Assembly (NCBI RefSeq): GCF_000585375.1
Contig: NZ_KK073874.1
Location: 744,001-808,000, forward strand
DNA length: 64,000 nucleotides
Source: Cryptosporangium arvum DSM 44712
Lineage (GTDB): Bacteria > Actinomycetota > Actinomycetes > Mycobacteriales > Cryptosporangiaceae
Reading direction: 5' to 3'
Shown here: positions 50,761 to 60,148 of the stretch, piece by piece
How the letters are laid out: every line of letters begins with the position of its first letter
How positions within the stretch are numbered: position 1 is the first letter of the stretch
The notes under the pieces: model-generated
Told to the model about the DNA's origin: nothing
Databases searched by the model: none
The model's input: the letters and a program-made list of their open reading frames with translations, nothing else
Position numbers and translations under genes: made by a program

Positions 50761-51864
50761 ATGAGACTGTCCACCCGAATGACGCGCATCGCGGTGGCCG
50801 CGGTCTGCTTGATGCTCGCTGTCACGTCGTGCAGCGAGGAGAATCGCTACGCGGACGTAGCGGTCGCCGCCACCGCCGACAACAGCGGGCAGGCCGACAT
50901 CAACAAGGACGGCAAAGTCGTCATCCTGGTGTTGAGCCCCGGTGACCTGAACGACAACGGGTACTACGAGAGCTTCCTGAACAAGGCGTCCGCGTTCGCC
51001 GCCCGTCAGGGCTGGACGATCGAGCGGCAGGGCAACATCAAGCCCGGCACCTCGCTCGCGGCGGCGAAGAAGTACTGCGCCCAGTACAAGCCCGACCTGG
51101 TCGCGCTGGGCGCCTCCGAGATCGAGGACGCCATCCCCGCGGCCACCAACGGCGACTGCGGCAAGGCCTACTGGTACGTCCCGTCCAGCACGATCACCGA
51201 CGAGCGGCCGGGCATCGTCGTCTCGCAGGACTTCACCTTCGAGAGCGTCATCGCGGCCGGGTACGCGAGCGGTCTCCTGATGAAGTTCAAGGGGTACGAC
51301 AAGGCCGGCTTCATCTCCGGCCCGGCGGTGGGGTTCGCGACCGACGCGGCGAAGGCGTACTACGCCGGCCTCAAGCTCGCACTCGGCAGCTCGCCGCTCG
51401 AGTTCAAGGCGGTCTTCACCGGTGACCTGAACGACGGCAAGCTCGCCTCCGCGGCCATGAAGGAACTGGCCGACGAGGGCGCCAAGGCCGTCTACCCCTA
51501 CCTGGGTGGTGGCACCGATCCCGCGGCCAAGGTGGGCAACTCGCGCGGGGTCCTGCTGGCGACCCCGGGTACCAACCGGTGCGACTCGACCGACCCGAAG
51601 TTCGACGTCTCGGTCATCTTCGACCCGGGAGAGTACTTCGCGGCGGCGCTGCAGGACTTCGCCGAGGGCGAGCTCAAGATGGGCACGCGCCGGGTCTGGC
51701 ACATCGGCGTGGACCAGGTGCCGACCGTGCGTCTCTGCAACGGCACCGACGACCAGAACGCGGAACTGGCGCAGTTCATCACGAACATCGGTAGCGGCAA
51801 GGTGAACGTCACCGGCGAAGTGAACAAGTACGGCCCGCAGGTCGAGCTTCCCCCCGCCAGCTGA
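50761..51864 (+). CDS. BMP-family substrate-binding lipoprotein 1
   Basis: A 367-residue lipoprotein with a lipobox LAVTSC at the end of the N-terminal signal (MTRIAVAAVCLMLAVTSC). The mature part has the BMP fold with LVLSPGDLNDNGYYESFLNKASAF, DLVALGASEIEDAIPA, KAGFISGPAVGFATDAAKAYYAGL, AVYPYLGGGTDPAAKVGN and FDPGEYFAAALQDFAEGELKMG. Members bind nucleosides or related compounds for ABC uptake. No ATPase or permease follows directly, unlike the paralogue at 55395, so it probably shares that transporter. A purine-rich AAGGA precedes the ATG. Confidence 0.92.
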   Translation: MRLSTRMTRIAVAAVCLMLAVTSCSEENRYADVAVAATADNSGQADINKDGKVVILVLSPGDLNDNGYYESFLNKASAFAARQGWTIERQGNIKPGTSLAAAKKYCAQYKPDLVALGASEIEDAIPAATNGDCGKAYWYVPSSTITDERPGIVVSQDFTFESVIAAGYASGLLMKFKGYDKAGFISGPAVGFATDAAKAYYAGLKLALGSSPLEFKAVFTGDLNDGKLASAAMKELADEGAKAVYPYLGGGTDPAAKVGNSRGVLLATPGTNRCDSTDPKFDVSVIFDPGEYFAAALQDFAEGELKMGTRRVWHIGVDQVPTVRLCNGTDDQNAELAQFITNIGSGKVNVTGEVNKYGPQVELPPAS

Positions 51865-51893
51865 CCCAGCGCGACACCTTTACTACGGCGAGT

Positions 51894-51929
51894 AGCAGTG
51901 GATCCGGCGACGTCGCCGGATCCACTGCT
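51894..51929 (+). terminator. 36-bp perfect palindrome with TTTT, terminator
   Basis: The arm AGCAGTGGATCCGGCGAC is followed with no gap by its exact complement, then TTTT. It lies 30 bp past the lipoprotein 1 stop. A very strong hairpin, suggesting tight termination. Confidence 0.8.
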
Positions 51930-52093
51930 TTTCGGTGTGCGCGGCACAACTGATTTCCGGGGGTGGCGGATGGTCACTCGGCGGTTTCGTCCGCGCAAGA
52001 CGCTCTGAGCACATGGTTGAAGCCTGCTTTTCGTGCTCAGGGCCCTCCGCTGGAAAAGTCTGCGTTACCAGGCTCTGAGATGCCGTTCACTCG

Positions 52094-52122
52094 TTGACAG
52101 GGCTTGGCCGGGAGGGCATGGT
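52094..52122 (+). promoter_or_regulatory. candidate promoter of the dehydrogenase operon
   Basis: TTGACA (52094-52099) and, 17 bp on, a weak CATGGT. It lies 86 bp before the ADH start, ahead of the ACATTGC dyad. Confidence 0.4.
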
Positions 52123-52126
52123 TCCG

Positions 52127-52146
52127 ACATTGCTGTTGTGCAATGT
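52127..52146. promoter_or_regulatory. operator-like dyad ACATTGC-TGTTGT-GCAATGT
   Basis: Perfect 7-bp arms with a 6-bp spacer, just after the possible -10 box and 62 bp before the ADH GTG. A repressor or activator binding site is likely; PucR or another regulator might bind. Confidence 0.6.
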
Positions 52147-52207
52147 GAATCGCCACCTCGCGATGTGAGATGGCAATGCTGACGAAACACGACGAGGAGG
52201 GACGCCA

Positions 52208-53236
52208 GTGCGGGCGATGGTGCAGACCGGTTTCGGCGGCCCCGAGGTCGTGACCGCGCAGGACGTCCCGGTACCCACGATCGGCGCGGACGAGGTGCTG
52301 ATCCGGGTCGCGGCGTGCGCGGTCAACCGGATGGACCTGCTGCAGCGTCAGGGCCCGGCGCTGCTCCCCGGCTTCGCGCTTCCGCACGTACCCGGGATGG
52401 ACATCGCCGGCACGGTCGCCGAGGTCGGCTCGGCCGTCTCCGATCTGACCGTCGGCAGCCGGGTCGTCGTCGACCCGGTGCTGGGCTGCGACGAGTGCAC
52501 GTACTGCGTGGCCGGCGACTTCGGATACTGCGGAGACGTCCGGGTGACCGGAGGCAACCGGCCCGGTGGGTACGCCGAGTACGTCGCGGTCAAGGCGGTG
52601 CAGACGCACCCGGTGCCCGACGAGGTCGAGCTGACCACCGCGGCCGCACTCCCGTCCTCCTGGTCCACCGCGTACCACGCGCTGTTCCCGGTCGGCCGGC
52701 TCGCCGCCGGCGAGACGATCCTGATCCAGGCCGCGGCCAGCGCGGTGAGCATCGCCGCCGTGCAGCTGGCGATGGAGGCCGGCGCGCAGGTCGTCGCGGT
52801 CGCCGGCAGCCAGGCCAAGCTCGACGCGGTGCGCGCGCTCGGCGTCGAACACTGCGTTCCGCTCGACGCGGATCCGGTCGCCTACGTGCGTGAGCTCACC
52901 GGCGGCCGGGGCGCGCAGATCGTGCTCGACCACGTCGGCCCCGCAACCTGGCCGCTCTCGTTGAGCGCCCTCGGCGTCCGCGGACGCCTCGTATTCATGG
53001 GTCAGACGAGCGGGAACGAGGTGACTTTCGGACTCACGGGTGCGTATCACCGCGAGCTCTCGTTGCTCGGTTCAGGTGCGTACACCCCGGAGGACTTCCA
53101 CCGGGCGCTGACCGCGTTCTGGTACGGCAAGCTGTCCGCCCCGATCGCCGCCGTCCTGCCCCTCGAGGGGCTGTCGGAGGCGTTCGACGTGCTCACCGAC
53201 CGCACCACGGTCGGAAAGGTGCTGGTGACCCCGTGA
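52208..53236 (+). CDS. zinc-type alcohol dehydrogenase/quinone reductase
   Basis: A 342-residue medium-chain dehydrogenase: the GHEG-like PHVPGMDIAGTVAEVG, the structural zinc loop GCDECTYCVAGDFGYC, the ALPSSWSTAYHAL segment, the cofactor region ILIQAAASAVSIAAVQLA (modified GxGxxG) and the C-terminal TTVGKVLVTP. It probably oxidises an alcohol or reduces an enone with NAD(P)H. GTG start after GAGGAGG. Its stop overlaps the amidohydrolase start (GTGA), so it is part of the catabolic operon. Confidence 0.9.
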   Translation: MRAMVQTGFGGPEVVTAQDVPVPTIGADEVLIRVAACAVNRMDLLQRQGPALLPGFALPHVPGMDIAGTVAEVGSAVSDLTVGSRVVVDPVLGCDECTYCVAGDFGYCGDVRVTGGNRPGGYAEYVAVKAVQTHPVPDEVELTTAAALPSSWSTAYHALFPVGRLAAGETILIQAAASAVSIAAVQLAMEAGAQVVAVAGSQAKLDAVRALGVEHCVPLDADPVAYVRELTGGRGAQIVLDHVGPATWPLSLSALGVRGRLVFMGQTSGNEVTFGLTGAYHRELSLLGSGAYTPEDFHRALTAFWYGKLSAPIAAVLPLEGLSEAFDVLTDRTTVGKVLVTP

Positions 53237-54690
53237 CCTCCCTCCTGATCGTCGGCGGCGACGTCGTCACGATGGCCCCGGGCCGCGAGGTGCTGACCGG
53301 TGCCACGATCGCGGTCGTCGACGGCCGGATCGCGGCGTTGGGCACGGCCGAGGAGCTGCGGCTGCGCTACCCCGACGCGGACGAGCTCGACGCCACCGGC
53401 TGCGTCGTCGCGCCCGGCATGATCAACGCCCACCAGCACACGACCGCCGACCCGCTGACCCGCAGCGGCATCCCGGACGACATCGGCGCCCAGGACGCGA
53501 TCTTCAACTGGGCCGTGCCGCTGCACAACGCGCACACCGGTGGCGACGACGAGATCTCGGCGATGCTGACCGCGGCGGAGTCGCTGCGCCGGGGCGTCAC
53601 GACGATCATCGAGCCCGGCACGGTCGCGCACCCGCTGCGGGTGGCGGCCGGCCTCCGTAAGACCGGTATCCGCGCCCGCCTGAACGGCTGGGGCTGGGAC
53701 ACCGAAGGGCTCCCGTTCGCTGCCCCCGCGGCCGACGTTCTCGCCCGACAGGAGGAGATCGTCCGCGAGCTCGGCACCACCGACCGGGTCAGCGCGTGGA
53801 TCACGCTGCTCGGCCACGACCTGTGCTCGGACGCGCTGTTCCAGGGCGCGGCCGAACTCGCCGAGCGGCTCGACACCCGGATGACCTGGCACATCTCGCC
53901 GGGGGAGAACGACATCCCGGGGTACGCGCAGCGGTCGGGCAACCGGCCCGTCGTTCACCTGCACAAGCTGGGCGTACTCGGCCCGCGCCTGCTGCTCGGC
54001 CACGCGGTCTGGCTCGACGACGACGAGGTCGACGCGATCGTCGGGACCGACACCGCGGTGGCGTCCAGCCCGGGCGCGTACCTGCGCCTCGGCCAGGGCT
54101 TCACCCGGGCCGCCCGGCACGTCGAGATCATCCGGCGCGGTGGCCGGGTGGCGCTGGGCTGCGACTCGCACAACGCGAACGACGTACCCGACATCTTGCG
54201 CGCCGCGATGCTTTTCGCTGGGCTTTCGCTCGATCGGGGCGATACTGACCCCGTGCACGCCCACGAGGCGCTCGCGCTGGCCACGATCGACGGCGCCCGC
54301 GCGATCGGGCTCGACCACGAGATCGGCTCGATCGAGGTCGGCAAAGCAGCCGACGTCGTCGTCTACGACACGACCGACCCGGTCTGGACGCCGCGTGGCG
54401 ACGAGGCGCTCCAGCTGGTGTGGGGCATGCCGAGCCACACCGTGCGCGACGTGGTCGTCGACGGCACCGTGGTCGTCCGCGACCAGCGGCTGCAACTGAT
54501 CGACTACGACGACCTCCGGGCCTGCGCGAAGGAGAACTCGCACCACCTGCTCCGGCGGACCGGCATCGAACCGTTCCGCCGCTGGCCGCGAATCGCCGCG
54601 GCCGAACTTGAAGCAGCTTCGGGAGGGCCGGCCGCGCCCGAAGCCGAGCACGGTGCCGCCGGGCAGACAGGAGAGGTCCAATGCCCGTAA
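53233..54690 (+). CDS. ATZ/TRZ-type amidohydrolase (cytosine/guanine deaminase-like)
   Basis: A 485-residue metal hydrolase of the amidohydrolase superfamily. The first strand motif NAHQHTTADP gives the H-x-H ligands, TWHISPGEND and LLGHAVWL the next His, and LGCDSHNANDV the late Asp; the C-terminal beta domain ends with DVVVDGTVVV. This set is typical of chlorohydrolase/cytosine deaminase-type enzymes that remove ammonia or chloride from heterocycles. GTG start overlaps the ADH stop; the 3' end overlaps the flavin reductase gene by 10 bp. The substrate is not known. Confidence 0.9.
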   Translation: MTSLLIVGGDVVTMAPGREVLTGATIAVVDGRIAALGTAEELRLRYPDADELDATGCVVAPGMINAHQHTTADPLTRSGIPDDIGAQDAIFNWAVPLHNAHTGGDDEISAMLTAAESLRRGVTTIIEPGTVAHPLRVAAGLRKTGIRARLNGWGWDTEGLPFAAPAADVLARQEEIVRELGTTDRVSAWITLLGHDLCSDALFQGAAELAERLDTRMTWHISPGENDIPGYAQRSGNRPVVHLHKLGVLGPRLLLGHAVWLDDDEVDAIVGTDTAVASSPGAYLRLGQGFTRAARHVEIIRRGGRVALGCDSHNANDVPDILRAAMLFAGLSLDRGDTDPVHAHEALALATIDGARAIGLDHEIGSIEVGKAADVVVYDTTDPVWTPRGDEALQLVWGMPSHTVRDVVVDGTVVVRDQRLQLIDYDDLRACAKENSHHLLRRTGIEPFRRWPRIAAAELEAASGGPAAPEAEHGAAGQTGEVQCP

Positions 54691-55322
54691 TCAACCTGGA
54701 CGGCCTGACCGGGGCGCAGAAGCAGGGAATGATCTCCCAGCTGGTCGTGCCGCGGCCGATCGCGATGATCACGACCACCGACCCGGACGGCAAACTCAAC
54801 GTGGCGCCGTTCAGCTATTTCATGCCGGTGTGCGGGGAGCCGCCGACGATTGCCGTCACGATCGGCACGGTGCGCGAGGCGACCGCCGAACCCAAGGACA
54901 CCTGGGTCAATCTCCAGCATTCCGGGGAGTTCGTCGTCAACCTCACGAGCACCGCGCTGGCGGACCATATTGAAACTGCCGCCAAAGAGTTTCCAAACGG
55001 TGTCAATGAAGCCGAGTTGATCGGCTGGGACACTATTCCGTCGCAGGTGGTAGCTCCGCCATCGCTTGCGGTGAGCCCTGCACACATGGAATGCCGCGTC
55101 GTCGAAGTAATCGATCGTGGAGACCCCACGTCGTGCTTCTCGGGTGTCCATATCGTCCTCGCCGAAGTGGTTTGTATCGTCGCGGACGAGGCCATCCTGG
55201 CCGGTCCTAATCGGATCGACCCCACTAAGGTCTCCCCGGTCGGCCGCATGGGCTTTCCATGGTTCGTCGCAGCCGCCGGTGAGGCTCTCTTCGAACAGGA
55301 ACGCATCGCGTATTCGGCATGA
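54681..55322 (+). CDS. flavin reductase-like FMN-binding protein
   Basis: A 213-residue flavin reductase family protein: QLVVPRPIAMITTTDPDGKLNVAPFSYFMPVCGEPPTIAVTIG, and later EFVVNLTS and GWDTIPSQVVAPPSLAVSPAHMECRVVEVIDRG. It binds FMN and usually supplies reduced flavin, though some members act otherwise. It is like RutF-type partners of monooxygenases, but no matching oxygenase is adjacent, which is odd. It is the last gene before a 73-bp gap to the second BMP lipoprotein. Confidence 0.87.
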   Translation: MPVINLDGLTGAQKQGMISQLVVPRPIAMITTTDPDGKLNVAPFSYFMPVCGEPPTIAVTIGTVREATAEPKDTWVNLQHSGEFVVNLTSTALADHIETAAKEFPNGVNEAELIGWDTIPSQVVAPPSLAVSPAHMECRVVEVIDRGDPTSCFSGVHIVLAEVVCIVADEAILAGPNRIDPTKVSPVGRMGFPWFVAAAGEALFEQERIAYSA

Positions 55323-55394
55323 CCCCGTCAACGCTGCCGGTCAACCCCCCTTCGGTACCGAACAGCAAGGCTCCACGTCCTCGGAAGGACTCCA

Positions 55395-56471
55395 ATGAGA
55401 CTGAACACTCGTGCGGTGCGTGTCGCGGCTGCCGCGGCATGCATCGCTGTCTCGCTCGCGGCTTGCACGAGCCCGGGCGACGACACGGCTGAGACCTCCA
55501 GCTCTTCGTCTGCGGAAAGCAGCGCTGCCGGTCCGGACGTCAACGGCGACGGCAAGGTCATCGTCGGCGTGCTCAGCCCGGGTGACCTGAACGACAACGG
55601 TTACTACGAGAGCTTCGTGGCCAAGGCCGAGGAGTTCACCAAGTCCAAGGGCTGGCAGCTGATCAAGGTCGGCTCGGTCAACCCGGCCGACGCCCTGAAC
55701 CAGGCCCGCAACCTGTGCCGCCAGAAGGTCGACCTGGTCGCCCTCGGTGCCGCCGAGCTCAAGGACGCCATCCCGGCCTCCGAGGAGTCGGTCTGCGCCA
55801 AGAGCTCGTGGTACGTCCCGTCGTCCGCGGACATCAAGCAGACGCCGAAGATCACGATCTCGCGCGACTTCATCAACGAGGTCGTCTACGCGACCGGCTA
55901 CGCCAACGGTCTCCTGATGAAGGAGAAGAACATCAAGAAGGCCGGTTACGTGACCGGTCCCGAGGCTGACTTCTCCGTGCAGGCCGCCAAGGCGTTCAAG
56001 GCCGGCATCAAGGAGGTCGTCCCGGACGCCACCCTGGTGACCACCTACACCGGTGACTTCAACGACTCCGGTAAGGCCAAGGAAGCCGCCCAGGCGCAGG
56101 TCAGCCAGGGTGTCGGCGCGCTCTACCCGTACCTGGGTGGTGCCACCGACGAGGTCGCGAAGTTCGGCAACACCAAGAACCTCATCCTGTCGACGCCCGG
56201 CACCGACCGGTGCGCCTCGACGTCGCCGAAGTTCCAGGTCTCCTCGATCTTCGACCCGGGTGAGTACTTCGCCGCGGCGCTCCAGAAGTTCTCCGACGGC
56301 CAGCTGAAGATGGGCGTCGCCCGCGAGTGGCACATCGGCAAGGACCCGGTCCCGACCGTGAAGATCTGTGGCGGCACCGCGGCCCAGAACACCGCCCTCG
56401 AGACGTTCATCAAGAACATCGGCGACGGCAAGGTCGACGTCGACGCTCAGGTCGCGAAGCTCGGAGCCTGA
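55395..56471 (+). CDS. BMP-family substrate-binding lipoprotein 2
   Basis: A 358-residue lipoprotein: signal with lipobox LAAC, then Ser-rich spacer (SSSSSAESSA) and BMP fold: GVLSPGDLNDNGYYESFVAKAEEF, DLVALGAAELKDAIPA, KAGYVTGPEADFSVQAAKAF, ALYPYLGGATDEVAKFGN and FDPGEYFAAALQKFSDGQLKMG. It clearly shares the fold and motifs of lipoprotein 1. A downstream ATPase and two permeases make it the dedicated receptor of the uptake system; substrate probably nucleoside-like or a related N-heterocycle. AGGAC precedes the ATG. Confidence 0.94.
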   Translation: MRLNTRAVRVAAAAACIAVSLAACTSPGDDTAETSSSSSAESSAAGPDVNGDGKVIVGVLSPGDLNDNGYYESFVAKAEEFTKSKGWQLIKVGSVNPADALNQARNLCRQKVDLVALGAAELKDAIPASEESVCAKSSWYVPSSADIKQTPKITISRDFINEVVYATGYANGLLMKEKNIKKAGYVTGPEADFSVQAAKAFKAGIKEVVPDATLVTTYTGDFNDSGKAKEAAQAQVSQGVGALYPYLGGATDEVAKFGNTKNLILSTPGTDRCASTSPKFQVSSIFDPGEYFAAALQKFSDGQLKMGVAREWHIGKDPVPTVKICGGTAAQNTALETFIKNIGDGKVDVDAQVAKLGA

Positions 56472-56472
56472 C

Positions 56473-58080
56473 GTGAACGACGGCCAGACTAACGACGCTC
56501 CGCGCACTCTCGAGGCGCCGGCGCTCGAGCTCCGTGGCGTGACGAAGTGTTTCGGTCCGGTCGTCGCCTGTGACGCCGTGGATCTCGCTGTGCACAGCGG
56601 CGAGATCCACGGCCTCCTGGGAGAGAACGGCGCCGGCAAATCCACGCTCATGAAGGTGCTCCTCGGTCTCGTCCAGCGGGACGAGGGCACGGTCCTGCGC
56701 CACGGGGAGCAGGTCGAGATTCCCACCCCGCAGGCGGCGGTCACGCTCGGGATGGGCATGGTGCACCAGCACTTCAGCCTGATCGAGCCGCTCACCGTCT
56801 GGGAGAACGTCAGCCTCGGCGAGCCCGGGCGCATCAAGCGCGACGAGGTCTGCGACCAGATCAAGGACGTCGGTACCCGCTACGGGCTGCCGATCTCACC
56901 GATCGCCCGGGTCGAGGACCTGTCCGCCGGCGAGCGTCAGCGGGTCGAGATCATCAAGTGCCTCCGGCGCGATCCCGAGGTGCTGATCCTCGACGAGCCC
57001 ACCTCGGTGCTCACGATGGCCGAGTCGCAGGAGCTCTTCGAGGTCCTCCGGGACGTCGTCAACCGGGAGAACCGCGCGGTCATCCTGATCAGCCACAAGC
57101 TGGCCGAGATCATGGCCGCGACGGACCAGGTGACGGTGCTGCGCAAGGGTTCGGTGGCGTTCCGCTGCCGCACCTCGACCACGAACCCCCGCGAGCTGGC
57201 CAAGCAGATGGTCGGCCGGGAGGTTTCGCTGGGCACCGAGGGCGCGGCCCTCGGTCTGATCAGCGAGGACACCACCCCGGAGGAGATCCAGGCCGCGGCC
57301 GACGTCACCCCCGAGGTCGCCCCGGTCGAAGCCAAGACCCCGGCGTTAGCGCTGAGCGACGTCGTGGTGAAGGGCCTGGACGGGCGGACGCTGCTCGACA
57401 ACTTCGCCCTCACCGTGTCGCCCGGCGAGATCCTCGCGCTCTACGGCGTCGAGGGCAACGGCCAGGCCACGCTCGGCGACGTGATGTCGGGCCTGCTCGA
57501 ACCGACGTCCGGCACGGTCGCGGTCAACGGCGCGACGGTACCGATGAACAAGGTCGGCGCGCTGCACAAGGCCGGCGTGGGCGTCGTGCCCGAGGACCGG
57601 CACCGCTCCGGCGTCGTCCTGGACATGTCGGTGCTCGACAACCTGGTGATGACCGACCTCGGTCGGGTCAGCGGCCGGTTCCTGCTCAAGCGCCGGGAAG
57701 CGCGGAAGATCGCCGCCCGGCTGATCGAGCAGTTCAACATCTCGACGCCGTCGATGGACACGCCACTGCGCAACCTGTCCGGCGGTAACCAACAGAGGGT
57801 CGTCCTGGCCCGCGAACTGTCGACCGACCCGAGCGTGCTGGTCGCCGCGCAGCCCACTCACGGGCTCGACGTCGGCGCGATCGAGGACATGTACGAGCGG
57901 CTGCGTGCCGCGGCCGGCCGTGGAGTCGCCGTGCTGCTGATCACCACCGAGCTGGAAGAGGTGATGGCACTCGCGTCCCGGGTGGCCGTGATCTCGTCCG
58001 GCCGGACGGTCGGCGTGCTCGACATCCACGAGGCGACCGCCGAGCGGCTCGGCATGCTGGTCGGAGGCGAGGCAGCATGA
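56473..58080 (+). CDS. BMP-type sugar/nucleoside ABC transporter ATP-binding protein
   Basis: A 535-residue protein with two ATPase domains. The first has Walker A GENGAGKSTLM, signature LSAGERQRVEI and Walker B VLILDEPTSVL. The second has a degenerate Walker A (GVEGNGQATL, Lys missing), signature LSGGNQQRVVLAREL and VAAQPTHGLD, as usual for YufO/RbsA-type ATPases. It powers uptake with the two permeases and BMP lipoprotein. GTG start, one base after the lipoprotein stop. The permease start overlaps its stop (ATGA). Confidence 0.94.
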   Translation: MNDGQTNDAPRTLEAPALELRGVTKCFGPVVACDAVDLAVHSGEIHGLLGENGAGKSTLMKVLLGLVQRDEGTVLRHGEQVEIPTPQAAVTLGMGMVHQHFSLIEPLTVWENVSLGEPGRIKRDEVCDQIKDVGTRYGLPISPIARVEDLSAGERQRVEIIKCLRRDPEVLILDEPTSVLTMAESQELFEVLRDVVNRENRAVILISHKLAEIMAATDQVTVLRKGSVAFRCRTSTTNPRELAKQMVGREVSLGTEGAALGLISEDTTPEEIQAAADVTPEVAPVEAKTPALALSDVVVKGLDGRTLLDNFALTVSPGEILALYGVEGNGQATLGDVMSGLLEPTSGTVAVNGATVPMNKVGALHKAGVGVVPEDRHRSGVVLDMSVLDNLVMTDLGRVSGRFLLKRREARKIAARLIEQFNISTPSMDTPLRNLSGGNQQRVVLARELSTDPSVLVAAQPTHGLDVGAIEDMYERLRAAAGRGVAVLLITTELEEVMALASRVAVISSGRTVGVLDIHEATAERLGMLVGGEAA

Positions 58081-59240
58081 GCGAATCCCGCAAGTTCCCC
58101 AACGTCGCCGAGCTGATGCGCCCGAGCGGCTACGGCATGCAGGTCACGCTGATCACGCTGGTCGCGGTCGCGGTCGCCGTGCTGGCGTCGATGGGCCTGG
58201 TCTCGGCCACCGGCGGCTCGCCCGGCGACGCGCTCAACGCGCTCTACACCGGCAGCATCGCCGACACCGCGGCGTGGAGCGAGACGCTCAAGGCCGCGAC
58301 GCCGCTGCTGCTGGTGGCGCTCGGCGCGTGCATCAGCAACCGGGCAGGCGTCTTCAACATCGGGCAGGAAGGCCAGGTGCTGCTCGGCGCGGCCGTGGCC
58401 GCCTACGTGGCGCTGCACCTCGCGCTGCCGGGCGTCCTGGTGATGGTCCTGAGCCTGCTGGCCGGCGCGATCGCCGGTGGTCTCTGGTCCGGCGCGAGCG
58501 CGGTCATGCACTACACCCGCGGCGTCAACGTCGTCGTCAGCACGCTGCTGATGTCGTTCCTCGCGATCCAGCTCGTCAGCTTCGCGCTCACCGTGCAGTG
58601 GCTGCTGCAGGCGCCCCGCGCCAGCGCGGACAGCATCGCGTCCACCGAGTCGGCGCAGCTGCCGCCGGCGGTGCGGATCCCCGGCTTCGGTGAGTACCCG
58701 GCGCTGGAGATCGGCGGCGGCCTGGTCCTGTCGATCATCCTGACGATCGTCCTGGCCGTGCTGCTCGCCCGCAGCCGGTGGGGTTTCCGGCTGAACATGC
58801 TCGGCCTCAACCCGATGGCCGCCCGCCACGCGGGTGTCCGGGCGCCGTGGGCCGGCGGCATGGCGCTGGCGCTCTCCGGTGCGTTCGCCGGTCTGGCCGG
58901 CGCGGTCATCCTGTCCGGCCAGGTGTTCCGCCTGCAGCCGGCGCTGTCGAACAACTTCGGGTGGGACGGCCTGCTGGTCGCCCTGATCGCCCGCAGCCGT
59001 CCGCTCGCGGCCGTGCCGGTCGCGCTGCTGTTCGGCGCGTTCCGCTCGGGCTCGAGCTTCCTCGCGTCGACCGGCGTGCCGAACTACCTGGTGGACATCG
59101 TCCAGGCGCTGCTGGTGCTCGCCTTCGTGGTGCCGCCGGTGCTGGCGAAGGTGAAGTCGCGTGGCCGGGCTGAGGCCACGCCGCCTCCCACCGAGCCCGT
59201 CCCCTCCACGCCCACCGAGCCCGAGAAGGTGACCGCGTGA
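58077..59240 (+). CDS. BMP-type ABC transporter permease 1
   Basis: A 387-residue permease of the BPD_transp_2 family with about nine or ten helices. Core motifs NRAGVFNIGQEGQVLLGAAVAAYVAL and the EAA-like RWGFRLNMLGLNPMAARHAGVRAPWAGGMALALSGAFAGLAGAVILSG are intact. The N-terminal 30 residues are cytoplasmic; the C-terminal tail is Pro/Glu/Thr-rich. It pairs with permease 2 to form the membrane channel. Its stop overlaps permease 2 (GTGA). Confidence 0.94.
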   Translation: MSESRKFPNVAELMRPSGYGMQVTLITLVAVAVAVLASMGLVSATGGSPGDALNALYTGSIADTAAWSETLKAATPLLLVALGACISNRAGVFNIGQEGQVLLGAAVAAYVALHLALPGVLVMVLSLLAGAIAGGLWSGASAVMHYTRGVNVVVSTLLMSFLAIQLVSFALTVQWLLQAPRASADSIASTESAQLPPAVRIPGFGEYPALEIGGGLVLSIILTIVLAVLLARSRWGFRLNMLGLNPMAARHAGVRAPWAGGMALALSGAFAGLAGAVILSGQVFRLQPALSNNFGWDGLLVALIARSRPLAAVPVALLFGAFRSGSSFLASTGVPNYLVDIVQALLVLAFVVPPVLAKVKSRGRAEATPPPTEPVPSTPTEPEKVTA

Positions 59241-60148
59241 TCGGCACCGACGAAATCACGACGATCGTCGCCAGCTCGCTGCGGTTGACGGCACCGCTGG
59301 CGTTCGCCGCCTGCGGTGAGTACCTGGCCGAGCGGGCCGGGACGCAGAACATCTCGGTCGAGGGCATGATGCTCGGCGGCGCGTTCGGGTCGGTCGCGGT
59401 GGCCAGCGCCACCGGCAGTGCGACCACCGGGCTGCTCGCCGGCGCGATCGTCGGCCTGGTCGTGGGCTTCGTCCACGGCAACCTGTCGCACCGGATCCAG
59501 ATCAACACGTTCGTCGTCGGCCTGGTGCTCAACGCGTTCGTCCTCGGCCTCACGAGCTTCCTGATCGCGGTCGCGGAGTTCGACAGCAACCAGGTCGGTC
59601 AGCTGAGCATCCCGGGGCTGCGCGACATCCCGATCATCGGGCCGCTGTTCGAGCAACGCTGGCCGATGTATCTGCTGTTGTTGATCATTCCGCTGACGTG
59701 GTGGCTGGTCGAGCGGAGCCGGTGGGGTCTCAACCTCCGGGCGATCGCCGACAACCCGCAGGCCGCGGACGTCACGGGCCTGAAGGTGAACAAGCTGCGC
59801 CGCCAGGCGCTGCTCTACGCCGGTCTGCTGTCGGGTCTGGGTGGCGCGTACCTGGCCACCGCCGAGGTCGGTTCGTTCAACATGAACATGACCGCGGGTC
59901 GCGGCTTCATCGTCATCGCCGCGGTCATCTTCGGCGCTTGGCGTCTGAAGGGCACGATGATCGGCTGCCTCGTGTTCGGTTTCGCCGACGCGCTGCGGCT
60001 GGCGCTGCCGGCGCTCGGGTTCGAGCTGAACTCGCAGCTGCTCGTCGCCGCGCCGTACCTGATGGCGCTGCTGGCGATGATGCTGTTCGCCAGCAAGACC
60101 CGCGAGCCGCGCGCTCTCGGCAAGCCGTTCGTCCGCGGGATCACCTGA
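59237..60148 (+). CDS. BMP-type ABC transporter permease 2
   Basis: A 303-residue permease of the BPD_transp_2 family: GEYLAERAGTQNISVEGMMLGGAFGSVAVASATG, INTFVVGLVLNAFVLGLTSFLI, RWGLNLRAIADNPQAADVTGLKVNKLRRQALLYAGLLSGLGGAYLA and the late FGAWRLKGTMIGCLVFGFADALRLAL. GTG start overlapping permease 1. It completes the transporter. A 51-codon ORF begins at its last base. Confidence 0.94.
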   Translation: MIGTDEITTIVASSLRLTAPLAFAACGEYLAERAGTQNISVEGMMLGGAFGSVAVASATGSATTGLLAGAIVGLVVGFVHGNLSHRIQINTFVVGLVLNAFVLGLTSFLIAVAEFDSNQVGQLSIPGLRDIPIIGPLFEQRWPMYLLLLIIPLTWWLVERSRWGLNLRAIADNPQAADVTGLKVNKLRRQALLYAGLLSGLGGAYLATAEVGSFNMNMTAGRGFIVIAAVIFGAWRLKGTMIGCLVFGFADALRLALPALGFELNSQLLVAAPYLMALLAMMLFASKTREPRALGKPFVRGIT

